From Anaerolineae bacterium (GTDB lineage: Bacteria; Chloroflexota; Anaerolineae; JAAYZQ01), in assembly GCA_016926595.1 (NCBI GenBank), contig JAFGOG010000264.1, positions 1-32,275 on the forward strand: a stretch of DNA of 32,275 nt, written 5' to 3'. Under the pieces are notes generated by a model. It was not told the origin of the DNA. It made no database searches and worked only from the letters and a program-made list of their open reading frames with translations. Positions within the stretch are counted from its first letter, which is position 1. The number at the start of each line of letters is the position of its first letter. Shown in pieces: positions 1 through 8,273 of this stretch. Both the position numbers and the translations under genes were made by a program.

Positions 1-73
1 TCACCGCCAGCCACACCAGTGGCAATGCCACGATGAAACGCAATGCGGTTAGGCTATCGGCAAGGCGTTTCAT
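1..73 (-). CDS. CDP-alcohol phosphatidyltransferase, N-terminal fragment (cut by window edge)
   Basis: An ATG at 73-71, preceded by GAGGGATAAAC as ribosome binding site, opens a minus-strand frame that runs out of the window after 24 codons. The residues read MKRLADSLTALRF followed by a hydrophobic stretch (IVALPLVWLAV). This matches the usual opening of PgsA-like CDP-alcohol phosphatidyltransferases, where a short 'NxADxLTxLR' helix leads into the first membrane segment. Such enzymes transfer a phosphatidyl group from CDP-diacylglycerol to an alcohol such as glycerol 3-phosphate. The catalytic DG-x2-AR motif lies beyond the window, so the family call rests only on this N-terminus. The gene is divergent from the pilin gene. 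Confidence 0.55.
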   Translation of the reverse strand, partial: MKRLADSLTALRFIVALPLVWLAV

Positions 74-336
74 GTTTATCCCTCATCCCTTCCGTGCGAG
101 CGACAGTCCACATGCCGATAACACCGTTGGGCTGGATCAGTTGCGATTCTGCTCAAGCCTGTAGTGTTCACCAGATCCAGGCCGTCTTGGGGCCGGTAGA
201 CCAGGGCGCCTGTTCATTCTTTGTCTCCGGCAAGCCCCTAGGCGAGCCGAGCGGTTGCTATGATCTGTTCGCCGCGAGCGGGGCCGGAGGGATTCAACAA
301 GCCCTGCAAGATCTGCGTTTGTGTGGAGGCTGAAAC
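74..336. other. Gene-poor stretch between divergent genes
   Basis: This is the spacer between the phosphatidyltransferase start and the pilin promoter. A plus-strand frame stays open up to a stop at 331-333 and ends in a short cysteine-containing peptide, but it has no convincing start signal and resembles nothing I recognise. It may be chance, a decayed gene end or a small unknown protein. No clear promoter for the leftward gene and no RNA structure were recognised. Confidence 0.3.
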
Positions 337-365
337 GTGACAAAAAGCGGTATTGGGTGTATACT
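337..365 (+). promoter_or_regulatory. Sigma-70-type promoter of the pilin gene
   Basis: GTGACA at 337-342 and TATACT at 360-365 are separated by exactly 17 bases. Transcription would start near 372, giving a leader of about 50 nt before the pilin ATG at 422. It may also serve rsgA, which follows in the same direction. Confidence 0.6.
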
Positions 366-421
366 GTGTTTGTATATTTGGCGTCCTTTTTTGGATTGTG
401 GTAGAAGGAAAGGGGGAGGAA

Positions 422-568
422 ATGCTCTTTCTGCCGCACGAAGAGGGTCAGGGTCTTCTCGAGTACGGGTTGGTTATTATCCTGGTGGCGATTGTCGTCG
501 TGGCCGTTTTGCTGATTCTCGGCCCGAGGGTCGGTGATATGTTTAGCACCGTCGTGAATGCAGTTTGA
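422..568 (+). CDS. Flp/TadG-type small pilin (type IVb prepilin)
   Basis: A 48-residue protein. The ATG at 422 follows a strong GGGGAGGAA ribosome binding site; an upstream in-frame ATG at 353 is rejected because it lies at or before the predicted transcription start. The N-terminus carries EEGQGLLEYGL, fitting the Flp prepilin signature G|xxxxEY with cleavage after the first G, followed by one hydrophobic helix (residues about 17-35) and a short polar tail. Such peptides are cut by a TadV/PilD-type prepilin peptidase and assembled into thin Flp pili for adhesion, or occur as accessory pseudopilins. No tad assembly genes are near, so it is an orphan here. Family recognition is good; assembly into a pilus is inferred. 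Confidence 0.8.
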   Translation: MLFLPHEEGQGLLEYGLVIILVAIVVVAVLLILGPRVGDMFSTVVNAV

Positions 569-601
569 CGCGAGAGGACAATTGGCATCGCCCCATTATC
601 T

Positions 602-615
602 TCCCCTGAAGGGGA
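602..615 (+). promoter_or_regulatory. Small hairpin over the rsgA ribosome binding site
   Basis: TCCCC-TGAA-GGGGA can fold into a five-pair stem with a four-base loop. Its 3' arm contains the AAGGGGA that serves as the rsgA Shine-Dalgarno sequence, 5-6 bases before the TTG start. It could moderate rsgA translation. Only the complementarity is seen. Confidence 0.3.
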
Positions 616-621
616 TCCTGT

Positions 622-1524
622 TTGTCTGATCTGAACACCGGCTTGGTGATCTATGCCCATGCCGGTCGCTGTGAGGTCCAGTCCGGCTCGCAGCGGGTCA
701 TCTGTCTCCTTCGCGGTCGCCTGAAGCGCGAGAAACGGCTCACCGATCTGCTGGTTGCCGGCGATCGGGTTAGATGGCGTCTGACTGGCCCGGGCCATGG
801 CATCATCGAGGAGATCCTACCCCGCGACACGCAACTGAGCCGTCCCCGGCCGGGCCTGTCGATCAGCGAAGACCTGATCGTCGCCAATCCCGATCAGGCG
901 GTATTTGTCTTTTCTGTCCGCCAGCCTGAGCCAAACCTGCGGTTGTTGGATCGCTTCCTGGTCGCCGCCGAGATCAACGAGCTGCCGGCGGTCATTTGCG
1001 CCAACAAAGTGGACCTGCTTGACAGAGGCGAGGATCCGCACGAGCTATTTGGCCTGTACGAGTCGATCGGTTATGCGGTGATCTATACCAGCGCTGTCAG
1101 TGGACAGGGGGTGGCTGCTTTGCGCGATCGGCTGCGCGGTAAGTTGAGCGTGTTGACCGGGCCATCGGGCGCAGGCAAGACCAGTCTGCTGAACGCCGTT
1201 CAGCCTGAGCTAGGGCTGGTCACCGGTCGGATTAGCCACGCCACCGGCAAAGGCCGCCATACGACGGTCGCCGTCCGCCTTTTCCCCCTGGATACGGGTG
1301 GCTATGTGGCCGACACCCCCGGTCTGCGAGAGATGGGTCTGTGGCAGATCGAACCGGACGAACTGGATTGGCTGTTTCCCGAGATGCGACCGTTCCTGGG
1401 CAAGTGCCGTTTTTCGAGCTGCACCCACCTGCACGAACCGGGCTGCGCCATCCAGGCCGCCGTCGAAGCCGGGGCAGTGAGCGAGGCGCGGTATGAGAGT
1501 TATTGCCGGTTGAGAGTAGGGTAA
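622..1524 (+). CDS. rsgA: Ribosome small subunit-dependent GTPase A
   Basis: RsgA (YjeQ) is a circularly permuted GTPase that binds the 30S subunit late in assembly and hydrolyses GTP. The 300-residue protein shows an N-terminal OB fold (about 1-75), then the G motifs in permuted order: NKVD (G4, 128-131), GPSGAGKTS (G1, 180-188), a switch region with THTT-like GRHTT (211-215) and DTPG (G3, 231-234). The C-terminal zinc site is intact with C262, C267, H269 and C275. The start is a TTG at 622, set by AAGGGGA just upstream; no better ATG exists. Length and motifs are normal. It lies about 50 bases after the pilin gene and may share its promoter. Confidence 0.95.
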   Translation: MSDLNTGLVIYAHAGRCEVQSGSQRVICLLRGRLKREKRLTDLLVAGDRVRWRLTGPGHGIIEEILPRDTQLSRPRPGLSISEDLIVANPDQAVFVFSVRQPEPNLRLLDRFLVAAEINELPAVICANKVDLLDRGEDPHELFGLYESIGYAVIYTSAVSGQGVAALRDRLRGKLSVLTGPSGAGKTSLLNAVQPELGLVTGRISHATGKGRHTTVAVRLFPLDTGGYVADTPGLREMGLWQIEPDELDWLFPEMRPFLGKCRFSSCTHLHEPGCAIQAAVEAGAVSEARYESYCRLRVG

Positions 1525-1532
1525 CTCTTGTT

Positions 1533-1561
1533 TTCACATTCGGCCGGGTTTCTGATATAAT
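1533..1561 (+). promoter_or_regulatory. Sigma-70-type promoter upstream of the metallo-hydrolase
   Basis: TTCACA at 1533-1538 and a perfect TATAAT at 1556-1561 are separated by 17 bases. The next plus-strand gene starts at 1808, so the transcript would carry a leader of about 240 nt. Confidence 0.65.
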
Positions 1562-1807
1562 CTAGGCGGGACGAGACGACCCCTGGATCCAGCCGGGCAA
1601 GTTTCGAAAAGCAGAGTGTAGACCGGAGGTGGAACTACCCCGCCTCCCGCCGCCAGCCGGCCCGGGCCTGACGGCTGTCATCACCGGCCGCAGGATCTAC
1701 CGAGCCGCGGCCCGGACACGGCAGGCTGTACGTCACGGTCCAGGACATCTACCACGCCGGCAAGGTAGGAACGGCGGAGGGGATTAACATCGTAGGGGTG
1801 AGGCATC
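1562..1807 (+). other. GC-rich leader before the metallo-hydrolase, function unknown
   Basis: The stretch between the 1533-1561 promoter and the GTG at 1808 has no gene I can support. It contains short complementary arms, for example GGAGG near 1626 and CCTCC near 1644, so it may fold. A reading frame in phase with the downstream gene stays partly open near its 3' end, but no start signal supports a longer protein. It does not match a riboswitch class that I know. Confidence 0.3.
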
Positions 1808-2539
1808 GTGAAACTGACCTATGTTCGCTGGTCAATGACCATCATCGAAACGAACGGGCTGACGCTGATCACCGACCCAGTGTTCCGCGTCTTGGGCATT
1901 CACCAAGCGCCGCGCTCGTACACCTTTGAGCAGATGCCACGGCCCGATCTGGTCTTTATCTCCCACACTCACATCGATCACTTTGAGCCGAATCTTTTGA
2001 AGCGTCTGCCGGCTGGCACGCCGGTTCTGATGGCTGCCAACAAGCTGCCGAGGGCGGCGGGTTTGGGCCTCGCCGGGTTGCACGGCGTGCACGAGTGGGA
2101 GCCGGTTCAGTTTCGAGGGCTACGGCTGACGGTAGTGCCGGCCCTCCACAGCGGAGGGGAGATAGGGTTGGTAGTCGAGTCCCCTGAGGGGGATCTGCGC
2201 GGCGACAAGATCGTCTATTTCGCTGGCGATACGTCGCTCGACCGTAATCTGTTTCGGATCATCGCCCAGCGCTGGCGCCTGGATGCCGTGCTGCTGCCGA
2301 TCGGCGATCTGCGGATGCTGTTTTTTCCATTCCGCCACATCGGGCCCAAGACAGGGGCGCAGGCGCTGCGGCTGTTGGGCGAGCCACGGATTGTCGTTCC
2401 GACCCACTACAGCGGCATGACTTTGGGGCCGCTGCTGGCGTTCCGTGGCACGCCGCGCAAGCTGTCGCAGGCTATTCACGACGCCGAGCTGGGAACTGTG
2501 GTCGGCACCACCCGCCCGCTAGAATCGGTGGAGATCTAG
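1808..2539 (+). CDS. MBL-fold metal-dependent hydrolase (UlaG-like)
   Basis: A 243-residue metallo-beta-lactamase-fold protein starting at a GTG preceded by GGGGTGAGG. The metal-binding signature HTHIDH is at residues 53-58. Later metal ligands appear as an acidic GDTSLD segment and a PTHYSG histidine near the C-terminus. The family includes L-ascorbate-6-phosphate lactonase UlaG and many uncharacterised hydrolases, typically cytoplasmic with two metal ions. No ascorbate genes are nearby, so the substrate cannot be named. It is transcribed alone and converges on the thioesterase gene. Confidence 0.85.
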   Translation: MKLTYVRWSMTIIETNGLTLITDPVFRVLGIHQAPRSYTFEQMPRPDLVFISHTHIDHFEPNLLKRLPAGTPVLMAANKLPRAAGLGLAGLHGVHEWEPVQFRGLRLTVVPALHSGGEIGLVVESPEGDLRGDKIVYFAGDTSLDRNLFRIIAQRWRLDAVLLPIGDLRMLFFPFRHIGPKTGAQALRLLGEPRIVVPTHYSGMTLGPLLAFRGTPRKLSQAIHDAELGTVVGTTRPLESVEI

Positions 2540-2630
2540 AGACCGAGTGTGATCTCCTACCGTGCTGGAGGGTGGTGTGCCCAAAACCGCGTAAATTTCG
2601 GGGGCGCACAGCCATGTGCCATCGCAAAGG

Positions 2631-2656
2631 CGAGGGCAGGACACAGTCCTCCCTCG
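2631..2656 (+). terminator. Hairpin between convergent genes, probable terminator
   Basis: CGAGGG, a bulged C and AGGAC pair with GTCCT and CCCTCG around a three-base ACA loop, giving an eleven-pair stem. On the plus strand a T-rich TGTTACGTTCTTTG follows. A second, weaker hairpin (CTCGTG...CACGAG, 2653-2684) overlaps it. It probably ends the metallo-hydrolase transcript and may also work for the converging thioesterase operon. The lack of a clean U-tract limits confidence. Confidence 0.45.
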
Positions 2657-2677
2657 TGTTACGTTCTTTGTAACATG

Positions 2678-3541
2678 TCACGAGACCTGATCTGACGCAA
2701 GGGCCTCGCGAAACACCGCCGGAATAGGGGCTGACTGGCCTGTGGCTACGTCCACCCACTCCCACAAGATGCGCGCCCGGGCGACCAGCTCTCTATCGTG
2801 TATCCTCGTAATCACAACATTCTGGACAGCGCTGCTGTGCTCGACGTCGGCAAGCCACGTCGCCAGCTCCAGCTCGTCGTCCAGGATTGCCTGCTGCAAG
2901 TACTCGATCCGCTGGCGCCGCGTCACTGTGACTACGCCCTCGGCTGCCATGCGCGCTGCCGGCCAGCCATGCGCCTCGGCTGCCTGCACGCCACAGTCCT
3001 CGACGTAGGACAGGTAAGCCGCGTTGTTGACGTGCTGACCAGGGTCCAGGTCCCGCCATTCCACCCGCCGCTGTACCTTGAACACGCCGGACAGCGGCGG
3101 TGGCATACTGGGAAATTGCTCGCGCCGGGCAACCCCTTCCGGCGCAAAAGCGGCGGCCATCTCGAGCGGGATGGGTGCCGGCTTGCTTGTCACGGTGTTC
3201 ATGAATACCCAGTCGGTATGTCCACGCGCCACCAGCTCGCCAGTGCCTGCCTTGTGTAGCTCGTAGGCGCGGAGGGAGCGCACATGTCTAAAATCGACTA
3301 CCCATGTGGTGACTTCCACTGTGTCGCCATAGTGCAGCGGGCCAAGGTACTCTACCTCGGTGTCGTGGACCAGCCAGTAGCGGTCGATCGTCGCGTAGAG
3401 GTCCAGGGGATAGCCGACCGCCGCCGACGCGTCAAAGGCGGTCTCTTGCATATAGCGCACATAGTTGCTGGGGTTGACCAGTCCGTACAGGTCGCACTCG
3501 TAGTGGCGGACCCGGAATCGTCGCGTATGGGTCAATGGCAT
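2678..3541 (-). CDS. Acyl-ACP thioesterase-like protein, double hotdog
   Basis: A 287-residue protein with two hotdog (4HBT) repeats. The first, about 1-125, has ECDLYGLVNPSNYVRYMQETA. The second, about 150-285, has DLDPGQHVNNAAYLSYVEDCG, which resembles the DxNxHVNNxxY active-site helix of FatA/FatB-type acyl-ACP thioesterases. These release fatty acids from acyl carrier protein or acyl-CoA in the cytoplasm. The ATG at 3541 has a good GGAGG seven bases upstream. It is the last gene of the 8254-2678 operon, 44 bases after the decarboxylase. The specific acyl substrate cannot be read from the sequence. Confidence 0.8.
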   Translation of the reverse strand: MPLTHTRRFRVRHYECDLYGLVNPSNYVRYMQETAFDASAAVGYPLDLYATIDRYWLVHDTEVEYLGPLHYGDTVEVTTWVVDFRHVRSLRAYELHKAGTGELVARGHTDWVFMNTVTSKPAPIPLEMAAAFAPEGVARREQFPSMPPPLSGVFKVQRRVEWRDLDPGQHVNNAAYLSYVEDCGVQAAEAHGWPAARMAAEGVVTVTRRQRIEYLQQAILDDELELATWLADVEHSSAVQNVVITRIHDRELVARARILWEWVDVATGQSAPIPAVFREALASDQVS

Positions 3542-3585
3542 GGTAACGCCTCCGCTTGCAGTTGCAGGACACCCACGGGGGAGGG

Positions 3586-4920
3586 CTACAGTCGCCTATC
3601 CCGCCGGATGAGGTCATCCAAAGTCTCACGCTCCTGGATCAGGCGGGCACGACCTTCTTCCAACCAAACTACCGCCGGCTTGCGAGCGCCGTTGTAGTTG
3701 CTGCCCATCGACAGGTGATAGGCGCCGCTGACCGGGATGGCGACTAGCTCGCCAGACTGGACGTCTGGCATGGGCAGGGCTTCAACCAATACGTCGCTGC
3801 TCTCGCAGTATGGTCCGGCCAGCCAGGCAGGACCGGCAGCCGGGCGGCCGGGCTCCCAGATGGGCAACGCCGAATAGCGCGCGCCGTACAGGGCCGGCCG
3901 GATATTGTCAGCCATTCCCCCATCGAGCAGCAGCCAGCGACGATGCGGCGTGTGCTTGATCGCCCCCACGCGGTACAGGCTCACTCCGGCCTGGGCCACC
4001 AGGCTGCGCCCCGGTTCCAATTGCAGCCGCGGCAGGGGCAGCCCTCGCTTCTGGCAGCCGGCGGTCAGGTGGCTGGCGATGAAATCGACATAATCATCGA
4101 TCGCCGGATGGGGCAGCTCGTCCTCGTGGTAGGCAACGCCCCAGCCGCCGCCGGGACAGATCGTCTCCGGTAGCCAGCCGGTTTGCTGTTGGGCAGCGGC
4201 TATCAGGTCCAGCGCGACCTCCAAAGCCGGGTCGATAGGCGCCGGGTCGTGAAAGTGGGAACCCTGGTGAAAATGGACGCCGGTCAATGGCAGCCCTTGG
4301 CGATGGCACAGCCGCACAGCCTCGAGCGCCTCGGCCCGGCTCATGCCGAACTTGCTGTCGGTCTGGCCGGTCTGTCTGAAGGCGTGCGTCTCTACTGCCA
4401 GGCCCGGCCGGATGCGCAGCCACAGGTCGGGAGTGGTTCCCCCTTTGGCTTGCGCAGCCAGCCGCTCCAACTCTGCCAGGTTGTCAACCACGATCGTGCC
4501 GGCGTGGGCTACCGCTGCGTCCAGGTCGGTCTGGCTCTTGTTCACGCCATGGACCAGGATCCGTTCCCGCCTTACCCCGCCGGCTATGGCGATGTGGATC
4601 TCACCGGCCCCGGTGCAGTCTACCCATAGATCCTGTTTCTGCAGCCATTGGGCCATGGCCAGGCACAGGAACGCCTTGCCGGCGTAGGTGATGCCTGTCT
4701 CCTGTGGATAGAGGCGGACCAACGCCTGCCGGTAGGTCTGCGCCGCCGCGTCCAGCGTGGCGCGGTCGTACAGGTACAGAGGTGTGCCGTACCGATCGGC
4801 CAGCTCGACCAGATCACAGCCGGCGAGGGTCAACCGGTCGCCCTGTCCCGGCTCTACGTGGGCTGTAACCGGAAACAGAGCTAGACGCCTGGAGACATAG
4901 GACTTGTCCGTTGTTTGCAT
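3586..4920 (-). CDS. lysA: Diaminopimelate decarboxylase-like PLP enzyme
   Basis: A 444-residue fold-type III PLP decarboxylase. The PLP lysine lies in YAGKAF (K82). Further family marks are HFHQGSHFHD in the barrel, the glycine-rich CPGGGWG phosphate-binding loop, EPGRSLV, YCESSD (the cysteine/glutamate pair acting across the dimer) and GAYHLSMGSNYNG near the end. LysA makes L-lysine from meso-diaminopimelate. A longer than usual N-terminus and the setting with two transporters and an amidohydrolase leave room for a related amino-acid or siderophore-type decarboxylase. The ATG lies one base after the preceding carrier's stop codon, so translation is probably coupled; its own ribosome site is weak. 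Confidence 0.8.
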   Translation of the reverse strand: MQTTDKSYVSRRLALFPVTAHVEPGQGDRLTLAGCDLVELADRYGTPLYLYDRATLDAAAQTYRQALVRLYPQETGITYAGKAFLCLAMAQWLQKQDLWVDCTGAGEIHIAIAGGVRRERILVHGVNKSQTDLDAAVAHAGTIVVDNLAELERLAAQAKGGTTPDLWLRIRPGLAVETHAFRQTGQTDSKFGMSRAEALEAVRLCHRQGLPLTGVHFHQGSHFHDPAPIDPALEVALDLIAAAQQQTGWLPETICPGGGWGVAYHEDELPHPAIDDYVDFIASHLTAGCQKRGLPLPRLQLEPGRSLVAQAGVSLYRVGAIKHTPHRRWLLLDGGMADNIRPALYGARYSALPIWEPGRPAAGPAWLAGPYCESSDVLVEALPMPDVQSGELVAIPVSGAYHLSMGSNYNGARKPAVVWLEEGRARLIQERETLDDLIRRDRRL

Positions 4921-4921
4921 C

Positions 4922-5830
4922 TTATACCATCCAGTTTAGCAGCGCCGTCAGCGTCACGACGCTAATAATTGTCGTAGCCAGAACGGAGACGGTGACAAAT
5001 CTGTTGTCGCACTCGAATTCGGCCGCCAGGATCGTGGTCATTACCGCTGTCGGCATGGCGCTGTCGACGACTACCACGTTGCGAGCCAGGCTGCTCAATC
5101 CCAAGACCCATGCCGCGAGCAGCGCCAGGATCGGAGAGATGATCAGCCGGGCAATGATTACGGTGACCAACGCTGGTACATGAATGCCTCGCCACTTGTC
5201 GTGGCCGGTCTGGGCCAACTGGATGCCGAGCGTGACTAGCATGACCGGTACCGATGCCTGGCCGAGAAGGTGGATCGCCTTGGCTAGCGGCTCTGGCACC
5301 GTGAAATGGATCATATTTAGGGCCAGGCCCAGTATGGCGGCATATATCAGCGGCACGCCAGCCAGTCGGCGGATGGCTAGTGTGCCCGGCGCGCAGCCCC
5401 GCACCGCCAGGTAGACGCCCAGGCTGGCGATGATAGCCGCGCTGACAGTAAAATAAGCCGATGCCCGCGCCAGGCCTGCGTCGCCAAAGGCAAAAAGGAC
5501 GATCGGCAGGCCAAGGTTGCCGGCGTTTATCAGCAGGATGCTCAACAGAAAAGCGCTCAGGGTTGGACCCTTGAGCCGCAGCAGCCGGCCCAGGCCTTCG
5601 CCGAAACCCCAAAGGACCAGTGTGACTATGATCAATGCCACTGCGATTTGGCCAAACTCGGCGCCGCCTATCGTCGATCTCACCAGCGAGTCGAACACCA
5701 GCGCTGGGGCGAATAGATAAAACGCTGCGCGCGAGGTGGTGCGCACGTCGAGCTTGACATAGCGCTGTGCCAGTGCAGCCACGCCAGCGACCAGGATCAC
5801 CGGCAGGACGACGCTGAGCAGTACTGTCAT
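4922..5830 (-). CDS. AEC (auxin efflux carrier) family transporter
   Basis: A 302-residue, highly hydrophobic protein with about ten predicted membrane helices, in the order of AEC/BASS-fold carriers: five helices, a polar middle segment (about 150-165), five helices. Conserved-looking features include FAPALVFDSLV in the second helix, LLINAGNLGLP in the fourth and DSAMPTAVMTTILAAEF near the C-terminus; the N-x2-xxGLP motif is typical. Bacterial members move organic acids such as malate, malonate or amino-acid derivatives. It sits between the MFS gene (3 bases upstream) and the decarboxylase gene (1 base downstream), suggesting transport related to that pathway. Substrate unknown. Confidence 0.85.
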   Translation of the reverse strand: MTVLLSVVLPVILVAGVAALAQRYVKLDVRTTSRAAFYLFAPALVFDSLVRSTIGGAEFGQIAVALIIVTLVLWGFGEGLGRLLRLKGPTLSAFLLSILLINAGNLGLPIVLFAFGDAGLARASAYFTVSAAIIASLGVYLAVRGCAPGTLAIRRLAGVPLIYAAILGLALNMIHFTVPEPLAKAIHLLGQASVPVMLVTLGIQLAQTGHDKWRGIHVPALVTVIIARLIISPILALLAAWVLGLSSLARNVVVVDSAMPTAVMTTILAAEFECDNRFVTVSVLATTIISVVTLTALLNWMV

Positions 5831-5833
5831 AGC

Positions 5834-7114
5834 CTATTCCCACCGCCAGATGACAATTGCCATCACCAACCGCAGGGCCGCGCCCAGGAACAGGGCGACA
5901 GGTATGCCGACGTATCTTCCCACGACCGGGCCGATCAGCGACCCCAGCAGAACCGCAGCGTTGATCGCCAGGTTGTACCAGGCCAGGTAGGCCGGTCGGT
6001 CGTCCCCCGGGATCTTTTCCAGGAGATAGTTGCTGAGCGCGCCGCCAGCCATCGACCAGCCAAGGCCACCGCAGGCCGACCCCACAAAGAAGAGGGTTGG
6101 TCCATCGGCAGCCGCCATCCAGGCAGGGTAGGAGGCCATGAACAGGGCGCCGGCGGCGGTGACATGCTGGTTGCCGATCCTCTGCACCAGGCGAGACAGT
6201 TGGGTAGACCCAAAGAAAACGCTGACATAGAAAAGCGCCGTCCCCAGGCCGATCTGCCCATCTGTCAGGTGCAGATTGTTGACCCAGTGAACAGGGAACA
6301 AGGGGATCGACAGATACAGAGTCAGGTGAAAGCCGAATAGGACGGCGATCAACTTGCCATAAGAACCTCTGAGCACCTCAATCCGCGGTAGCCGGAATCT
6401 GTGACCGTGTTTTGCCTGTGTGCCGGTCTGCCCACTCCGCCAAACCAGGTCCCTCAATCCGCGTCCTGTAAACGATCCTTTCCTGCCGTCGCGGTGGGGA
6501 ACGACGAACCACAGGTGGAAGGTGCTCATCGCGCCACCTACAAAGCCGATGATAAACACCACCTGGTAGCCGATGGGGAAGGTCATGCGCTGTAGGATCT
6601 GACCGCAGATGAGGGAAATTGCGATAAAGGTCACTGACAGCAGCGCATTGCGCACGCCGGCGACATGCCCGCGCCAACCGGGAGGGACCGCCTCGGCAAA
6701 GAGAGCGTTGAACCCGATCGCCAAAGCCGTGCCGGGGATGTGCATGACCAGGGTCAGCCCCACCAGGGCCCAGATCTGCCCCTGGGCGCCCAGGAAGAAG
6801 GGCAGAAAGATCCACACCAGGTAAAAGGCGCGGTGAAAGACAGCCGTCCAAAAGATGGCCGCGTCGATCTTCTGCCTTTCCAGCCAGCGGCCGACAGGCA
6901 GAGCGAAAATGAGGTTGGCGATAGCTGGGCCGACGCTCAACAACCCGACCTGGAAAGCCGTCGCCCCCAGGCGTGCCGCATACACCCCCACGAACCCCAG
7001 GCTGCTGGCGGCCAGAAGGCCATACCAGGCGATGTCGAGGTACAGGTGGCGGAAGTTGGAGCGGTGCTCGGGCGGCACAGGGCGGTTGGAGTAGAAGCGC
7101 AAAACAGGACTCAT
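5834..7114 (-). CDS. Major facilitator superfamily transporter
   Basis: A 426-residue protein with about twelve predicted membrane helices in two halves and a polar central loop (about residues 210-245) rich in basic residues. An MFS-type basic loop, GRWLERQK, follows helix 2 or 3. No substrate-specific motif was recognised. It is 21 bases downstream of the aspartoacylase-type gene and 3 bases upstream of the AEC gene, so all three are probably one transcript. Import or export of an acylated amino acid or its product would fit the neighbours, but that is inference. Confidence 0.85.
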   Translation of the reverse strand: MSPVLRFYSNRPVPPEHRSNFRHLYLDIAWYGLLAASSLGFVGVYAARLGATAFQVGLLSVGPAIANLIFALPVGRWLERQKIDAAIFWTAVFHRAFYLVWIFLPFFLGAQGQIWALVGLTLVMHIPGTALAIGFNALFAEAVPPGWRGHVAGVRNALLSVTFIAISLICGQILQRMTFPIGYQVVFIIGFVGGAMSTFHLWFVVPHRDGRKGSFTGRGLRDLVWRSGQTGTQAKHGHRFRLPRIEVLRGSYGKLIAVLFGFHLTLYLSIPLFPVHWVNNLHLTDGQIGLGTALFYVSVFFGSTQLSRLVQRIGNQHVTAAGALFMASYPAWMAAADGPTLFFVGSACGGLGWSMAGGALSNYLLEKIPGDDRPAYLAWYNLAINAAVLLGSLIGPVVGRYVGIPVALFLGAALRLVMAIVIWRWE

Positions 7115-7135
7115 AGGGGATGCCTTGTGGCGTGG

Positions 7136-8254
7136 TTATTTGAAATACTCTGGCGGATAGGGTGCTACCAACGCCGCCTCGTCGCGGATGGCCATGCCCA
7201 GCACGGCGTCGCCGGCATAGTAATAGATTCCGTGTGACCGGCCGATGACAAAGCCATCGTACTCGGAGCGGAGCAGCCCATCGCCCACCAGCCGGCCCCA
7301 CACGTCCCGCATCTCGGCGACCGGATCGCCGACCTTGACCATGTCGCCGGGTTGGACTAGGTGCTGGATGATGCAGGCTTCGGGCGCACGGGGAGTGCTG
7401 CAGCGTCGTACCGGAAAGCCGGGATCGACTATCCTGATCCCCTCGATCGGTTCCGAGTCGCTGTCCAACATGCCGGCCCAACGCATAACATTGCGCGTGC
7501 CAGCTGCCGAGGCAGCGACGATGGCCGGATCGGGCATGTGGCCGGTGCCTAGCTCGGGGGTGAACGATGGTATTCCTTTCAGCAGCAATGTAGCCGCCGA
7601 CGTGGAGCGGTGTAGATCCTCTTCCACATACTTTTCTGCGGCAAAGTCGTTGATGATGGTGTGGCCGTAAGCGCGGACCATCTCGCCCTGCCTGATCGAC
7701 AGAGCTTCTGCCTCCGCCTTGTGCTGGTTTCCATCGTGATCGGCCCGGTACAGCAACCGGTCACGAAAGGCAAAGGAGATCGAATTGGTCCAGGCGTTGT
7801 GATAGTCGATCAGGTAGTCGGCTGTAGCGGCCATCACCTCAAAAAGCCGTTCATAGGCCTTTTCCAGAGACGAGGGCGGTGTCTTGTCTGGGTCATACGG
7901 TTTCTTGGGCTTGCCGTCGGGCCACATGCGGTTGGGGTCTTTGTCGGCGTGGTACGGCTCCCGTTTCATGGTCCGCAGGCCCGCCGGGTTGAGCGCCGGT
8001 ATGGCGACGATCGTGCCCCTGAGTTGGTCCACCAACTCCTGAACGATGAGCCGGTAGATGACCAGCGGCCCGGCGTGCTCGACGCCGTGGATGCCGGCAG
8101 TGAGCCACAGGCAGGGGCCGTCGGCCGCGCCCTGGGCGATGATCACCGGCAGGAATTCGACGTGTCCCGTGGGATGGTTGAGCGCCTCCCAACGACCATA
8201 TTGGATGGTGTCTGGCTGAGCAGTGGCCGTTCCTAGTGTGATTGTCTTTGACAT
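7136..8254 (-). CDS. Succinylglutamate desuccinylase/aspartoacylase family protein
   Basis: A 372-residue zinc amidohydrolase of the M14-like AstE/AspA family. The first zinc site is GIHGVEHAG (H and E of the HxxE pair, about residues 54-58); the third ligand is probably in DYHNAW (about 150). A C-terminal beta-domain (about 290-372) follows, as in many prokaryotic members. These enzymes remove an acyl group from N-acyl amino acids or similar amides. The ATG at 8254 has AGAAGGAG five bases upstream. It opens the operon leading to two transporters and the PLP decarboxylase, consistent with uptake and deacylation of an amino-acid derivative. No promoter was found directly upstream, where the spacer is hairpin-rich. 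Confidence 0.8.
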   Translation of the reverse strand: MSKTITLGTATAQPDTIQYGRWEALNHPTGHVEFLPVIIAQGAADGPCLWLTAGIHGVEHAGPLVIYRLIVQELVDQLRGTIVAIPALNPAGLRTMKREPYHADKDPNRMWPDGKPKKPYDPDKTPPSSLEKAYERLFEVMAATADYLIDYHNAWTNSISFAFRDRLLYRADHDGNQHKAEAEALSIRQGEMVRAYGHTIINDFAAEKYVEEDLHRSTSAATLLLKGIPSFTPELGTGHMPDPAIVAASAAGTRNVMRWAGMLDSDSEPIEGIRIVDPGFPVRRCSTPRAPEACIIQHLVQPGDMVKVGDPVAEMRDVWGRLVGDGLLRSEYDGFVIGRSHGIYYYAGDAVLGMAIRDEAALVAPYPPEYFK

Positions 8255-8273
8255 GCAAGCTCCTTCTGTCAGC

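Noticed and set aside
5184..5414. Plus-strand frames inside the transporter and enzyme genes of 3586-8254
   Set aside because: They are antisense shadows produced by high GC content; the minus-strand frames carry the conserved motifs.
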